Shown one piece after another: positions 1-9,649 of a DNA stretch of 64,000 nucleotides. Source of the stretch: Methylomonas rosea (lineage in GTDB: Bacteria > Pseudomonadota > Gammaproteobacteria > Methylococcales > Methylomonadaceae); assembly GCF_024505055.1 (NCBI RefSeq), contig NZ_JANIBL010000012.1, positions 1-64,000 on the forward strand. The letters are read 5' to 3'. The position numbers were made by a program, and so were the translations under genes. Within the stretch, counting starts at the first letter, position 1, and each line of letters begins with the position of its first letter. The notes beneath the pieces are model-generated. The model saw nothing but the letters and a program-made list of their open reading frames with translations, searched no databases and had not been told where the DNA came from.

Positions 1-972
1 CGCCTGGCGCCGGCGGTGACAGGCACGGACACAGGTGGCTCGATTCGCCAACCGGCCGCGCTGTGCGGCATCACTGGACTTAAGCCGACTTACGGCCGTG
101 TGTCCCGTTACGGCATGATCGCCTACGCTTCGAGTTTGGACCAAGGCGGACCGATGGCGCGGAGCGCCGAAGATGCTGCTTTGTTGCTGCAAACCATGGC
201 CGGCTTCGACCCCAAGGATTCCACCAGCGTCGATCAAGCCGTACCCGACTACAGCGCTGGTCTGAACGACAGTCTGCAAGGCTTGAAAATCGGCCTACCA
301 AAACAGTTTTTCAGCGCGGAGCTGGACAACCAAATGGCTGCCACCATTCACGCCGCCATCGCCGAGTATCAAAAGCTGGGCGCAGAAGTCAAAGAAGTGG
401 ATATGCCCAACCTGAACTTGGCCATTCCCGCCTATTACGTCATCGCCTCCGCTGAATGCTCGTCCAACCTGTCGCGATACGACGGCGTGCGTTTTGGTTA
501 TCGCTGCCAAAACCCTGCCGACCTAACCGACCTCTATACCCGCTCGCGCGGCGAAGCCTTCGGCGCCGAAGTGAAACGCCGTATCCTGATGGGGACTTAC
601 GCATTATCGGCCGGTTATTACGACGCTTATTATTTAAAAGCCCAACAAGTGCGCCGCCTGATCAGTGACGACTTCAAGCGCGCGTTGAGCGAAGTCGATG
701 TGCTGATGGGCCCAGTCACGCCCAGTACCGCCTTCCGCATCGGCGAAAAAACCAGCGATCCGATTCAGATGTATCTGGAAGACATCTACACAATCGCCAT
801 CAACCTGGCCGGTTTGCCGGCCATGTCGATTCCGGCTGGCTTCATTGACGCCAAACCGGTCGGCTTGCATGTCATCGGCAATTACTTTAGTGAAGCGAAA
901 TTGCTGAATGTCGGCCATCGCTACCAGCAAGTCACAGACTGGCATCTTCAAGTACCCAAAGGTTTTGAATAA
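1..972 (+). CDS. gatA: Glu/Asp-tRNA amidotransferase subunit A, 5' truncated by window edge
   Basis: This is the amidase subunit of GatCAB, which releases ammonia from glutamine and passes it to GatB to convert Glu-tRNA(Gln) or Asp-tRNA(Asn). The reading frame is open from base 1, so the start lies outside the window; about 323 residues of the roughly 485 typical for GatA are visible. The amidase signature [11 protein letters not shown] is at the left edge, with the nucleophilic Ser of GGS at bases 40-42, followed by [11 protein letters not shown]. The upstream Lys and cis-Ser of the triad fall outside the window. The C-terminal part ([29 protein letters not shown]) is typical. A GTG at base 16 is internal to the signature and not a start. 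It is followed 12 bp later by a Uma2 gene and then gatB. Confidence 0.97.
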   Translation, partial: RLAPAVTGTDTGGSIRQPAALCGITGLKPTYGRVSRYGMIAYASSLDQGGPMARSAEDAALLLQTMAGFDPKDSTSVDQAVPDYSAGLNDSLQGLKIGLPKQFFSAELDNQMAATIHAAIAEYQKLGAEVKEVDMPNLNLAIPAYYVIASAECSSNLSRYDGVRFGYRCQNPADLTDLYTRSRGEAFGAEVKRRILMGTYALSAGYYDAYYLKAQQVRRLISDDFKRALSEVDVLMGPVTPSTAFRIGEKTSDPIQMYLEDIYTIAINLAGLPAMSIPAGFIDAKPVGLHVIGNYFSEAKLLNVGHRYQQVTDWHLQVPKGFE

Positions 973-984
973 CGGAGATTAGTC

Positions 985-1587
985 ATGGCTAAGATCACCG
1001 AATTGTCGCAACTGGATATGAATGGCGTCTACAGCTATGCTGATTATTTGACTTGGCGGCTTGAAGACTCAGTTGAGCTGATTAAAGGCAAGATCATGGC
1101 GATGTCTCCAGCGCCTAACCGCAAGCACCAGAGCATCTCCGGCAATCTGTTTCTGCATTTGGGGAATTATTTCAAGCGCAAATCATGCGAGGCGTTTATC
1201 GCCCCCTTCGACGTGAAACTTTACGACCGCCGCAAATCGTTGCTCAACAATGGCGAAGCCTTTAGCGTCGTACAACCGGACCTATGCGTGATCTGCGATA
1301 AGGACAAACTGACAGAGCAAGGCTGCGATGGCGCGCCGGACTGGATCATCGAAGTCTTGTCCCAGGGCAATAGCCGTAAAGAAGTTCGACTGAAATTCGA
1401 TTTGTATGAAGAAAGCGGCGTCAGCGAATATTGGCTAGTATTCCCCTACGAACAAATCGTCCAACAATTCGTGCTGGACGAGCAAGGCAAATACCAATTG
1501 CGCGGCCTATACCCCGGCAACGAAGTCGCCACTCCGCATTTATTCCCCGACCTGCAAATCGACCTAAACGACGTTTTTGCCGAATAA
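985..1587 (+). CDS. Uma2 family (DUF820) PD-(D/E)XK nuclease-like protein
   Basis: A 200-residue protein of the Uma2/DUF820 family, putative restriction-endonuclease-fold proteins abundant in cyanobacteria and scattered elsewhere; cellular role unknown. Family hallmarks seen: the N-terminal YSYADYLTW and ELIKGKIMAMSPAP segments, HQSISGNLFLHL, and the catalytic-like core VQPDLCVIC ... PDWIIEVLS, giving the Asp and Glu-x-x-Ser pair. It ends with SEYWLVFPYEQIVQQF and a short tail, full length for the family. It lies 12 bp after gatA with a GGAG-type ribosome site (cggagattagtcATG) and 18 bp before gatB, so it is probably co-transcribed with the amidotransferase genes. A functional link to tRNA amidation is not known; it looks like a passenger gene. 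Confidence 0.85.
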   Translation: MAKITELSQLDMNGVYSYADYLTWRLEDSVELIKGKIMAMSPAPNRKHQSISGNLFLHLGNYFKRKSCEAFIAPFDVKLYDRRKSLLNNGEAFSVVQPDLCVICDKDKLTEQGCDGAPDWIIEVLSQGNSRKEVRLKFDLYEESGVSEYWLVFPYEQIVQQFVLDEQGKYQLRGLYPGNEVATPHLFPDLQIDLNDVFAE

Positions 1588-1605
1588 GCTTTAAAGGAAC
1601 CACGA

Positions 1606-3045
1606 ATGAACTCACAATGGGAAGCCGTCATCGGCTTGGAAATTCACACCCAACTGTCTACCAAGTCCAAAATATTCTCCGGCGCCGCCACCGCTTATGG
1701 CGCCGAGCCTAACACCCAGGCGTGCGCAGTGGATTTAGGTTTGCCCGGTGTATTGCCGGTGTTGAATAAAGACGCAGTGCGCAAGGCCGTGACCTTCGGC
1801 TTGGCGATTGATGCGGAAATTGCCCCGCACTCGGTGTTTGCCCGGAAGAATTACTTCTACCCAGACTTGCCGAAAGGCTATCAGATCAGCCAATTCGAGC
1901 TGCCCATCGTCGGTAACGGCCATCTGGACATCGAAGTGGATGGCGAGACTAAACGCATCGGCATCACCCGCGCTCACCTGGAAGAAGACGCCGGCAAATC
2001 GCTGCATGAAGACTTCCACGGTCTGACCGGTATCGACCTGAACCGCGCCGGTACACCGCTACTGGAAATCGTCTCCGAACCGGACATGCGCTCCGCCAAG
2101 GAAGCCGTAGCCTACATGCGCAAATTGCACGAACTGGTACGCTATCTGGAAATCTGCGACGGCAATATGCAGGAAGGCTCGTTCCGCTGCGACGCCAATG
2201 TTTCTGTGCGCCCAAAAGGCCAAGCAGAATTCGGCACCCGCGCCGAGATCAAAAACATCAACTCCTTCAAGTTCGTCGAAAAAGCCATCAATCACGAAAT
2301 TGAGCGGCAAATCGATGTCATCGAAAGCGGCGGCAAAGTCGTCCAGGAAACTCGGCTTTACGATGCCAACAAAGACGAAACCCGCTCGATGCGCAGCAAG
2401 GAAGAAGCCAACGACTACCGTTACTTCCCCGACCCCGATCTGTTACCGGTGTTGATCGAAGAAAGTTTGAAGGACGAAATCCGTGCGACCCTGCCGGAGT
2501 TGCCGGATGCCAAAAAACAGCGCTTCATTGATCAATACGCTCTGGATAACGAAAGCGCCACCACCTTGACGTCATCCCGCGAACTGGCCGACTTTTACGA
2601 AACCGTCGTCAAGCAATCCGGCGGCGAAGCCAAGCTGGCCGGCAACTGGCTGACCGGCGACGTGCTCGGCGCATTGAATAAAGCCGGATTGGAAATCGGC
2701 GATTGCCCGGTCAACGCCGAACGTCTGGCCGGCCTGATCAAACGTATCGCCGACAACACTATTTCCGGCAAAACCGCCAAACAGGTATTCGACAAACTCT
2801 GGAACGGCAGCGACAGCGCCGACGAGATCATCGAAAAAGAGGGCTTGGTGCAAATCACCGATATGAGCGCCATCGAGGCTATCGTCGATAAAGTGATCGC
2901 CGCCAACCCCGTGCCCGTTGAACAATACCGGGCCGGGAAGGACAAAGCGCTGATGGCGCTGGTGGGGCAAATCATGAAAGAAACCCAGGGCAAGGCCAAT
3001 CCCGGCGAAGTGAACAAGATGTTGATTGCTAAGCTGAAAAGCTAG
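1606..3045 (+). CDS. gatB: Asp/Glu-tRNA amidotransferase subunit B
   Basis: GatB (479 residues, normal length) binds the misacylated tRNA, phosphorylates the Glu/Asp side chain with ATP and amidates it with ammonia from GatA. Visible landmarks are the N-terminal [15 protein letters not shown], the cradle-domain motif [43 protein letters not shown] and [12 protein letters not shown]. The C-terminal helical and YqeY-like tail (about residues 330-479) ends in [18 protein letters not shown], which contacts tRNA. The start has an AAGGA ribosome site 9 bp upstream (aaaggaaccacgaATG). Its stop is followed by a REP-type repeat pair and a convergent helicase gene. gatC is not in the window and would be expected upstream of gatA. 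Confidence 0.98.
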   Translation: MNSQWEAVIGLEIHTQLSTKSKIFSGAATAYGAEPNTQACAVDLGLPGVLPVLNKDAVRKAVTFGLAIDAEIAPHSVFARKNYFYPDLPKGYQISQFELPIVGNGHLDIEVDGETKRIGITRAHLEEDAGKSLHEDFHGLTGIDLNRAGTPLLEIVSEPDMRSAKEAVAYMRKLHELVRYLEICDGNMQEGSFRCDANVSVRPKGQAEFGTRAEIKNINSFKFVEKAINHEIERQIDVIESGGKVVQETRLYDANKDETRSMRSKEEANDYRYFPDPDLLPVLIEESLKDEIRATLPELPDAKKQRFIDQYALDNESATTLTSSRELADFYETVVKQSGGEAKLAGNWLTGDVLGALNKAGLEIGDCPVNAERLAGLIKRIADNTISGKTAKQVFDKLWNGSDSADEIIEKEGLVQITDMSAIEAIVDKVIAANPVPVEQYRAGKDKALMALVGQIMKETQGKANPGEVNKMLIAKLKS

Positions 3046-3073
3046 GTCTGTAACCTCCCAATCACTGGATTTA

Positions 3074-3141
3074 TCGTCATCCCCGCGTATGCGGGGATCC
3101 GGAGTTTTAACTTTACTGGGTTCCCGCCTGCGCGGGAGCGG
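3074..3141. repeat. Pair of REP-like palindromes between convergent genes
   Basis: Two GC-rich palindromes sit in the 116-bp gap between gatB and the convergent helicase gene. The first is ATCCCCGCGTATGCGGGGAT preceded by the hexamer CGTCAT (3075-3080). The second is CCCGCCTGCGCGGGA at 3123-3137. The CGTCAT head plus CCCGCG stem recurs in inverted orientation at 46205-46228 and a related stem is at 25897-25914, so this is a dispersed REP family. As stem-loops between convergent genes they may also stabilise or end transcripts. Confidence 0.7.
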
Positions 3142-3161
3142 CGAAATCTGCGCCGAAAAGC

Positions 3162-6100
3162 CTAGGCAGTTCCGTCGTTTGCACGCGGCAAATATAGAAT
3201 TTCCGGCAACACCACTTCCCAACGCTCGCATCGCAGATTTTCGGTGTTGCCAGCGGTTTTATGCCTAACCGAAATCGCCGCAACCCGCACCTTAACGATC
3301 TCGCCTTTTGGCGGTGTAAAGGCCTGCGCCATCCGGGTCACTGCAACACCATTTAAATCCGCTAATTCCCAACCAGCCTGTCCATCACCTCTGGTCCGCA
3401 AAAGCAACTCGCTACCCACGTCCAGCGTGGCAATTGCGCGGTGAATCGATTTATCGGCAGAGAAGTATCCCGGCCACGAAAGCACGACTTGCCCCAAATC
3501 GGCCAGCCATGTGCGTTGCCCCAATTGCCGAAAATCCACTGTATATTGCGGCTTGGTTTTAACGCAAAGCATCTCGCAATCCTTAATAAAAGCATGCCGC
3601 CCGCCCTGCTTGGCGCACAAAGTCAGCGTTTTGCGGGCGCGCGTCATCGCCACATAAAACAGCCGCCGCTCTTCGTCACTGCTTTGCTGCCAGCCGCCGC
3701 CGTCCAGAATTAGGACATGATCGAACTCCAAACCCTTGGCACGGTGCGCCGTCAATAACAGCAGCGGCGCATGCAGGCTATCGTTTTCGCCGGACTGGCT
3801 GACGGAACCGAATTCGTAGAGTGCATCGACAAGGTTACTGACCACCTGCTGGCAACCCGGCGCGGCGACTTCGGCGGCAATGATGAATTGCGCCAGCATG
3901 GCTCGGTAAGGATGTTCGATCAGCTCATTCACATTTTGCCGATAGCGGCGCCTAAACCAGCGCGACAACGATCCCCAGCGCAGCAATACACGTGGTTTGC
4001 GGGCTTTTCGCCTTTGCTTATTCAATAAGGCCAGCAAACTATGGCCTTCCCTAGTGGCATGCAAATTCAGCAGATAATCGTCGCGCAGCAAGCGCACCGG
4101 AATGCCTTGCAAGCGGCACAATTCCGCCAGCGGTTCCAGCGTATCCCAGTGCCTGGCGATCACCGCAAAGCGGCCCCAATGACTGACTTGCCCCGCATTT
4201 GCCAAGCTGTTCAGCCGCACCAGCTCGGCCAGCGCCACCTGGCCTTCGCCATCCAAGGCCGCTGGCGTTTCCAGGATATGCACTCTACCTTGAGTCAAAC
4301 TATCCAGTTCGGCAAACTCGCCGCCATCCGGCGCTTCGCGGCGCGCGAAATTGATTTGGATTGCGTGCTGAGTTTTCATCCGCTCCCGCGCCGGCGCAAT
4401 GACAAGGTTCGCGCAATGAATAATCTGCGCCGTGGAGCGATAGTTTTCGATCAAATAGTAGGTCTTGGCCTGATAGTCCTCGGTAAACTGGTTGATGAAA
4501 CGCACATTCGCGCCGCCGAACGCGTAAATATTCTGATCATCATCACCCACGGCCAGCAAGGACAATTTATCCTCCTCGCTGTTGATAGCTCTGCCAGCCA
4601 GCGCGCTGATCAATTCGTAGTGTTCCGCGTTGATGTCTTGATATTCGTCCACCAGCAAATAGCGCAAGCCGGACAATAAACGGTCACGTTGGATGCCCGG
4701 TCCCAGCTCGTCGCCCTGCTCGGCTTGTTTTAACAGCGCGGTGGCATTTTTGATCACCGCCGAAAAATCGACCGACTCACCATGCTCGACGGCCACTGCG
4801 TAACTGGTGCCGGTCAAGCGCATTGCCAAGCCGTGCAGAGTTTGCACGGTGACGCCTGCGGCGTCGGCACCGATCAATGCCCACAAGCGTTTGCGGATTT
4901 CAACCGCCGCCGAACGGTTATAACTCAACACCATAATGTCTTCCGGCAACACCATGCACTCGCGCAGCAACCAGGCTACCCGATGCACGATGATCTTGGT
5001 TTTGCCGGAACCTGGGCCGGCCAGCACCAATTGGCTACCTTCCGGCGGCGCGGCGACGATGGCTTGTTGCTCGGGATTTTGCAGATCGGTGAGAATGCGC
5101 CGATGCGCGGCTTCGGTGGTGGCCATTTCCAGAATATCCTGGCGGCCGGCAAAATAGCGGCGCACGAATTCGTGCCTGTCCATGCCAAAGTAATCGACGA
5201 TAAACGCCATCGCCGCCTGAATTTTGCCCAACGCCAGCCGGGCATATTCCGCCATCACATGCACCTGGATGATCTTGTCCTTGTAATGTAAAGCCAGCTC
5301 GGTGTAATCGGATTTTTTAAACTGCCGGCGCCGGGCTTCGGCATTCAGTTGAATGCTCATCGCCGCGCGAAACACCGCCTTGCCGCGCGCCAGATGCAAT
5401 ACTTCGTTGCTGTCCAGATAAATCAGCGCCGCCGCCAAGGCCACATTCCAGTCGCGCACCTCCAGATCCTGCAAGGTCAAATCGGTTTGCAAAGCCGCTT
5501 CCAAATCACCTTGCTTACAGGTGACCAGCAGATTATTGCCCTGGCGCTTTGCTAGAAAATAATTCAGCAAGGCCTGAGCCAGCCGCATGCGCTTGCTGCG
5601 GATGTCATCAATCTTCTGCCAGCTGCGCAGCAATTTAAGATAGCGGTTATCCTGACCGGCCGGACGTAACGCAAAAAAACCGCGCAGACCGGTGCCATCG
5701 CCAAAGGCTTCGGCAAACGATTTCATCAAGCGGGTCAATTTATCCGGCGTCAGTTCCACGCCGGCCTCGCGGCGCAAGGTGTCGCACAGCCGCCGCACAT
5801 TCAGAATCTGCCACTCCTCGCGATCCGCATCCGGCGCGGCCTCGCGCAGACTAGCTATCAAGGCGTCTTCCAGTTTGCGTAAGTCTTCCAACCTATCCGC
5901 CGTGTCGGGATCGCGGTACAGCGTTACGCCGATCTCAGTATCGTTGGACACCAGTTTAAAGCGGTCCAGCTCCCGCAACATGCTCTGCACTTCGTGAGAG
6001 TTGCGGCCGGTGGCCAGCATCAAGTCGTCGGTGCTAATACCTTCGTCGTCTTCGCTGTAAAACAACTGCGACAACAATGCGATATAAGGCTCAATGTTCG

Positions 6101-8324
6101 TATTCGGCCCGAGCTTTTTCTGCAGCAAAACCTGAGCTTCCTCGATACTGGCAACCTGCAAACTGCCCGGAAACACCCGGGTGTGATTTTCCTGGCGCTC
6201 CAACAAACGCGCTTCTTCCAGCCAGGCCACCGCGATGCGGACCTTGGTGTCGGCATCGGCGACGTCGGGGTCGATGCCGTGCTTGTCCGGAATTTCGAGC
6301 AGGATTTCGCCGCTGGTGACCACCACCGAACCTTCGCTGCGATCCTTGCGCTCAATGCCTCGCAAGGCTTTTAAAATCGCGGATATGTCATGTTGTGTCA
6401 GCTTGGAATTGCGCAGCAAGCGAAACTGCACGTCCAGATCGGCATCGTCATACAGCAACACACAACGCGCCGGGTCTTGATCGCGGCCGGCCCGGCCCGC
6501 TTCCTGCAAATAGTTTTCCAGCGAACCCGGCGTATCCAAATGAATCACCAGCCGCACGTCGGCCTTATCCACGCCCATGCCAAAAGCATTGGTGGCGGCG
6601 ATCACCCGCAGCTCGCCGGCGATAAAGGCTTCCTGCACCTGGCGTTTTTGTTCGGGCTGCATACCGCCGTGGAAATAACCGCAATCCAGACCTGCCTGTT
6701 TCAAAAATTCGGCCATTTCTTCCACAGTCTTCTGCCGGGCACAAAACACGATGGCGCCGCCGGCGTCGCGCAAGCTTTGCTCCAGCAAGCGCAGCACTTC
6801 AGGATATTTGGCTTGGGCCGGCACCGCATGCACTTCATACAGCAGGTTTTCGCGACTGACGCCGCCAGTCAAACAGGTCAGCGTAAAGCCTAAGCGCTTA
6901 CGAAAATGCTCGACAATGTCTTGCACCACGTCCGGTTTGGCGGTAGCGGTAAAACAAAACACCGGCGACGGTTTGTCCTTTTGCCGGGTCTTGATAAAGC
7001 GCGACACGTATAAATAATCCGGGCGAAAATCGTGCCCCCATTTGGATAAACAGTGCGCTTCGTCGAACACCCAGGCCCCGACTTCCCGATGCTGCAAAGC
7101 CTTGGCAAACGCGCTGCCGCGAAATTGTTCCGGCGCGACAAAGATCAAACCCAAATCGCCCAGCCGCAACTTATCCAGCATCACCTGCCGTTCCAACGGA
7201 TTCAGCAGACTGTTGATGTAACCGGCACAAGTAATACCGCGTGCTTCCAGGTTATCGACCTGATCCTTCATCAGGGATTGTAGCGGCGAGATGATCACGG
7301 TCAGGCTGCCGTTGCGATAAAAACGCGCCAGCGCCGGCATTTGATAACACAAGGACTTGCCGCCGCCGGTCGGCAGAATCGCCAGGGTCGGCGTGCCGGA
7401 GAAGCAGTGTTCGACGATGACTTGCTGCAAGGACCTGCTGTCCTCGGTAGTCGGCGTCGGTCGGAATTGCGTGATGCCCGGAAAATAGCGCGGCAGCAGT
7501 TGCGACAAGTCGTGCTGCTCCCGGCACCAAACGCATTCGGCATCGCCGCAAGGTACATCGCGCAGGGTCGCGATTAGCTCCCGGGTTTTCGGGAAGGACA
7601 AACTCACCCAGGGCGGCAACACCGAGTTGCCGCCCGCCACCCTCAGCCAGGCCAGCACATAAGCCAAAGACTTATGCCAAACCGGATCGGGCAAATAGTG
7701 ATTAACGATTTGTTGCTGCCCGGCGCGGCAAGCCTTACCCTCGGTAGCCCGTTGCCAGGCTGCTTGCACGTCATTCAAGCTAGGCCGCAACGCCGCGCGC
7801 AAGCTGGCAAAAAAATTCGCCACACCCTTACCGTTTTCCGGCGTCAATAAAAAATGTAGGCACAAGGCTTCGTCGGGCTGCTCAATCACCCGCTGCCGCA
7901 ACGCCTCGGCCTGATCCAGAAACAACTCGTAAGCCAGTTCCGCGTCGCGGACCGGATCGTTACGGGTGGTCGTGCAGAGTTTGTAGTCCTTCACCAAGCG
8001 GTGATAAGGATTTTGCGGAAAAGCCACCGGCGACAATTCCAGCGTATCGACCAGGGGCAAGCGGAGCAGCGCCAAATCCGGATGTAATACCGATAAGGCC
8101 GGCTGATCAAAGGCAATCACGTTATGCCCCAACACAAACGCCGCGCCTTCACTGATTTGATCCAGCTTTTGCCGCAAATCGGCAGCTTTGCCGGATATAC
8201 GCAAGCGCGCATCGGTATCCGGCCGATATGCGCCAATCTCCCGCAGCTTTAAACTATCCTGACGGGCGGTTTCAATGTCTATGCACAGGCACTTGGCTCG
8301 GGTTCTTTCGGGCGGTTGAGCCAT
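3162..8324 (-). CDS. DEDD exonuclease-like / RecQ / UvrD-type triple-domain helicase
   Basis: A 1720-residue protein with three enzymatic modules. Residues ~10-140 look like a DEDD 3'-5' exonuclease: CIDIET, LGHNVIAFDQPAL and a distal RDAELAYELF Asp motif. A small Cys cluster (CGDAECVWC) lies near residue 260. Residues ~300-640 are a RecQ helicase core, with Walker A LPTGGGKSLCYQ near residue 320, DEAHCLSKWGHDFRPDY, CFTATAKPDVV and EAGRAGRD. Residues ~1085-1640 are a UvrD/Rep superfamily 1 helicase with LAGPGSGKT near 1100, LLVDEYQDIN, GDDDQNIYAFGGA, ENYRST, HRAKGLEF and FYVAMTRARK. All three catalytic motif sets look intact. It is presumably a DNA repair or recombination enzyme with 3'-5' polarity in both motors; substrate unknown. 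It ends convergent to gatB. The start chosen gives the complete exonuclease motif I. Confidence 0.88.
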   Translation of the reverse strand: MAQPPERTRAKCLCIDIETARQDSLKLREIGAYRPDTDARLRISGKAADLRQKLDQISEGAAFVLGHNVIAFDQPALSVLHPDLALLRLPLVDTLELSPVAFPQNPYHRLVKDYKLCTTTRNDPVRDAELAYELFLDQAEALRQRVIEQPDEALCLHFLLTPENGKGVANFFASLRAALRPSLNDVQAAWQRATEGKACRAGQQQIVNHYLPDPVWHKSLAYVLAWLRVAGGNSVLPPWVSLSFPKTRELIATLRDVPCGDAECVWCREQHDLSQLLPRYFPGITQFRPTPTTEDSRSLQQVIVEHCFSGTPTLAILPTGGGKSLCYQMPALARFYRNGSLTVIISPLQSLMKDQVDNLEARGITCAGYINSLLNPLERQVMLDKLRLGDLGLIFVAPEQFRGSAFAKALQHREVGAWVFDEAHCLSKWGHDFRPDYLYVSRFIKTRQKDKPSPVFCFTATAKPDVVQDIVEHFRKRLGFTLTCLTGGVSRENLLYEVHAVPAQAKYPEVLRLLEQSLRDAGGAIVFCARQKTVEEMAEFLKQAGLDCGYFHGGMQPEQKRQVQEAFIAGELRVIAATNAFGMGVDKADVRLVIHLDTPGSLENYLQEAGRAGRDQDPARCVLLYDDADLDVQFRLLRNSKLTQHDISAILKALRGIERKDRSEGSVVVTSGEILLEIPDKHGIDPDVADADTKVRIAVAWLEEARLLERQENHTRVFPGSLQVASIEEAQVLLQKKLGPNTNIEPYIALLSQLFYSEDDEGISTDDLMLATGRNSHEVQSMLRELDRFKLVSNDTEIGVTLYRDPDTADRLEDLRKLEDALIASLREAAPDADREEWQILNVRRLCDTLRREAGVELTPDKLTRLMKSFAEAFGDGTGLRGFFALRPAGQDNRYLKLLRSWQKIDDIRSKRMRLAQALLNYFLAKRQGNNLLVTCKQGDLEAALQTDLTLQDLEVRDWNVALAAALIYLDSNEVLHLARGKAVFRAAMSIQLNAEARRRQFKKSDYTELALHYKDKIIQVHVMAEYARLALGKIQAAMAFIVDYFGMDRHEFVRRYFAGRQDILEMATTEAAHRRILTDLQNPEQQAIVAAPPEGSQLVLAGPGSGKTKIIVHRVAWLLRECMVLPEDIMVLSYNRSAAVEIRKRLWALIGADAAGVTVQTLHGLAMRLTGTSYAVAVEHGESVDFSAVIKNATALLKQAEQGDELGPGIQRDRLLSGLRYLLVDEYQDINAEHYELISALAGRAINSEEDKLSLLAVGDDDQNIYAFGGANVRFINQFTEDYQAKTYYLIENYRSTAQIIHCANLVIAPARERMKTQHAIQINFARREAPDGGEFAELDSLTQGRVHILETPAALDGEGQVALAELVRLNSLANAGQVSHWGRFAVIARHWDTLEPLAELCRLQGIPVRLLRDDYLLNLHATREGHSLLALLNKQRRKARKPRVLLRWGSLSRWFRRRYRQNVNELIEHPYRAMLAQFIIAAEVAAPGCQQVVSNLVDALYEFGSVSQSGENDSLHAPLLLLTAHRAKGLEFDHVLILDGGGWQQSSDEERRLFYVAMTRARKTLTLCAKQGGRHAFIKDCEMLCVKTKPQYTVDFRQLGQRTWLADLGQVVLSWPGYFSADKSIHRAIATLDVGSELLLRTRGDGQAGWELADLNGVAVTRMAQAFTPPKGEIVKVRVAAISVRHKTAGNTENLRCERWEVVLPEILYLPRANDGTA

Positions 8325-8647
8325 TAGATTGGAAAGGAATGCACTTGAATGTTTAGGTTAGCGACGACTGAAATTGCTTAGCACTATTTAGTCCTATCCG
8401 CCGTACAAAGTTATTCTGGCCAGCGGAACCGGGGCTAACCATAGCGCAACAAGCGGGGTTTGCCTAGCCTACACGGCTTAGCCCATCGCGCCGACACCTA
8501 TCTTTGCCAAGATTGTTTGCCTGAGAAAATGCGCAAAACTCTTTAATACTCACCAAGCAAGTTCGAATTAATACACCTCAATTTATTCTACAGCCTCCCA
8601 CAAGCCTAAATTGCCGCCACCGATAGCATGGGTCTTGGCCCAGTCAG
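8325..8647. other. Intergenic region, upstream of the large helicase gene
   Basis: A 323-bp gap between the stop of the NIT-domain gene and the start of the helicase gene, both on the minus strand. It must hold the helicase promoter. A 7-bp inverted repeat (GCATGGG/CCCATGC, about 8627-8664) straddles the NIT gene stop codon but has no following T-run, so it is a weak terminator candidate at best. I see no RNA gene or open frame here. Confidence 0.5.
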
Positions 8648-9628
8648 TCAAGAAACCCCATGCTTCAAAACCAACGAAGCCGCTAAAAACACCAAGCTTG
8701 CCAACATCATGGCGAACGATTGCTTGCTATTGCGTCTGGCGCTTGAAAGTTGGTTTTGCAAGGTATGGTTTGTAATCACTTCTCCCTGATCATAAAGGGA
8801 AAAAACACTGTTTAATGTCCCGGTGGCCGTTTCGAAGAAAGCGGCGGGATCGATCGCCGGCTTATCCGCGGTCAGCAGTTTTTGCTCGATATGGCTAATC
8901 AGATGGGCGATGTGAACATGAACCGCCGCCGAAGCTTGCTGAAAGCCGTTATCGGCGACCATGGCGATTTTAGCGTTGCCCATGCCGGCTTCAACCCGTT
9001 CGACGGCCTGACGGATGCGCGTGATCAGAAAACCCAGCTTGATCCTGTCGGTGATCCGGCAGCGGCCGGCAGCCGCCACACCGGTGCCAATGGCACGCGC
9101 CTGACCTATCGCCTCCGCGGTATCCGGCAACAGATGCCATAGAATTTCTATAAAGCTATACGGACAAATACTTTCCCGATGTAATTGACTGTGCTCCGCG
9201 GTATCCCTGATCAAGTTGAGAACGGCGCCTATCAATAAGCAGTGCCGTTCAAAACTGTCTTCCTTGCTCAGATGCAGCACGCAAGGGTGCAGCTGCTTCC
9301 AGACATCGCGAATGTCGGCGCACGACTGCAACGATTCAGGCAAGCGCTTGAACTGGCCCGAAAGCTGATCGAACTGCCGATCGATGTCGGATTGCAGTGC
9401 CGCGATCTTGTATTTGAAACTTAGGTCGCCGTTCAAATAAGCGCTCGCCATGCCGCGATGTTGCTGTATCTGCGTCAATAATTTTTTCAAGCCGCCGGTG
9501 ATTTCCAGACTATGCAATTGCCCAAGCAAATGGTTAAGGCGCGTCTGGCGTTTTTTATAGAGCAGATACGCTGTCGCGCAGGCAAACAACGCAACCAAGA
9601 ATAACAATAGCGAAACGAAATCGGGCAT
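8648..9628 (-). CDS. Membrane-anchored NIT (nitrate/nitrite-sensing) domain protein
   Basis: A 326-residue protein with an N-terminal membrane segment (about residues 4-23), a large helical domain and a C-terminal membrane segment (about 305-321). The helical domain carries the NIT-domain hallmark QQHRGMASAYLNGD near residue 57, the Arg-containing helix that binds nitrate or nitrite in NasR-type sensors. There is no kinase, cyclase, HAMP or methyl-accepting output domain. Basic residues flank the inner sides of both membrane segments (KKRQTR after the first, SARRNSK before the second), so by the positive-inside rule the NIT domain should be cytoplasmic. The gene follows the chemoreceptor gene by 21 bp on the same strand, which suggests the two form one receptor system. 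Ligand assignment is by family only. Confidence 0.75.
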   Translation of the reverse strand: MPDFVSLLLFLVALFACATAYLLYKKRQTRLNHLLGQLHSLEITGGLKKLLTQIQQHRGMASAYLNGDLSFKYKIAALQSDIDRQFDQLSGQFKRLPESLQSCADIRDVWKQLHPCVLHLSKEDSFERHCLLIGAVLNLIRDTAEHSQLHRESICPYSFIEILWHLLPDTAEAIGQARAIGTGVAAAGRCRITDRIKLGFLITRIRQAVERVEAGMGNAKIAMVADNGFQQASAAVHVHIAHLISHIEQKLLTADKPAIDPAAFFETATGTLNSVFSLYDQGEVITNHTLQNQLSSARRNSKQSFAMMLASLVFLAASLVLKHGVS

Positions 9629-9649
9629 GGAAGTTCCTCTTATATTTGC

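Noticed and set aside
2572-3231. Long minus-strand open frame opposite gatB
   Set aside because: It is antisense to a certain gatB gene and has no family motif; it arises from the codon bias of the real gene.
4041-4679. Plus-strand frames of 150-212 codons within the large helicase gene
   Set aside because: They are antisense to conserved helicase motifs and have Gln/Arg-rich, unconserved translations.
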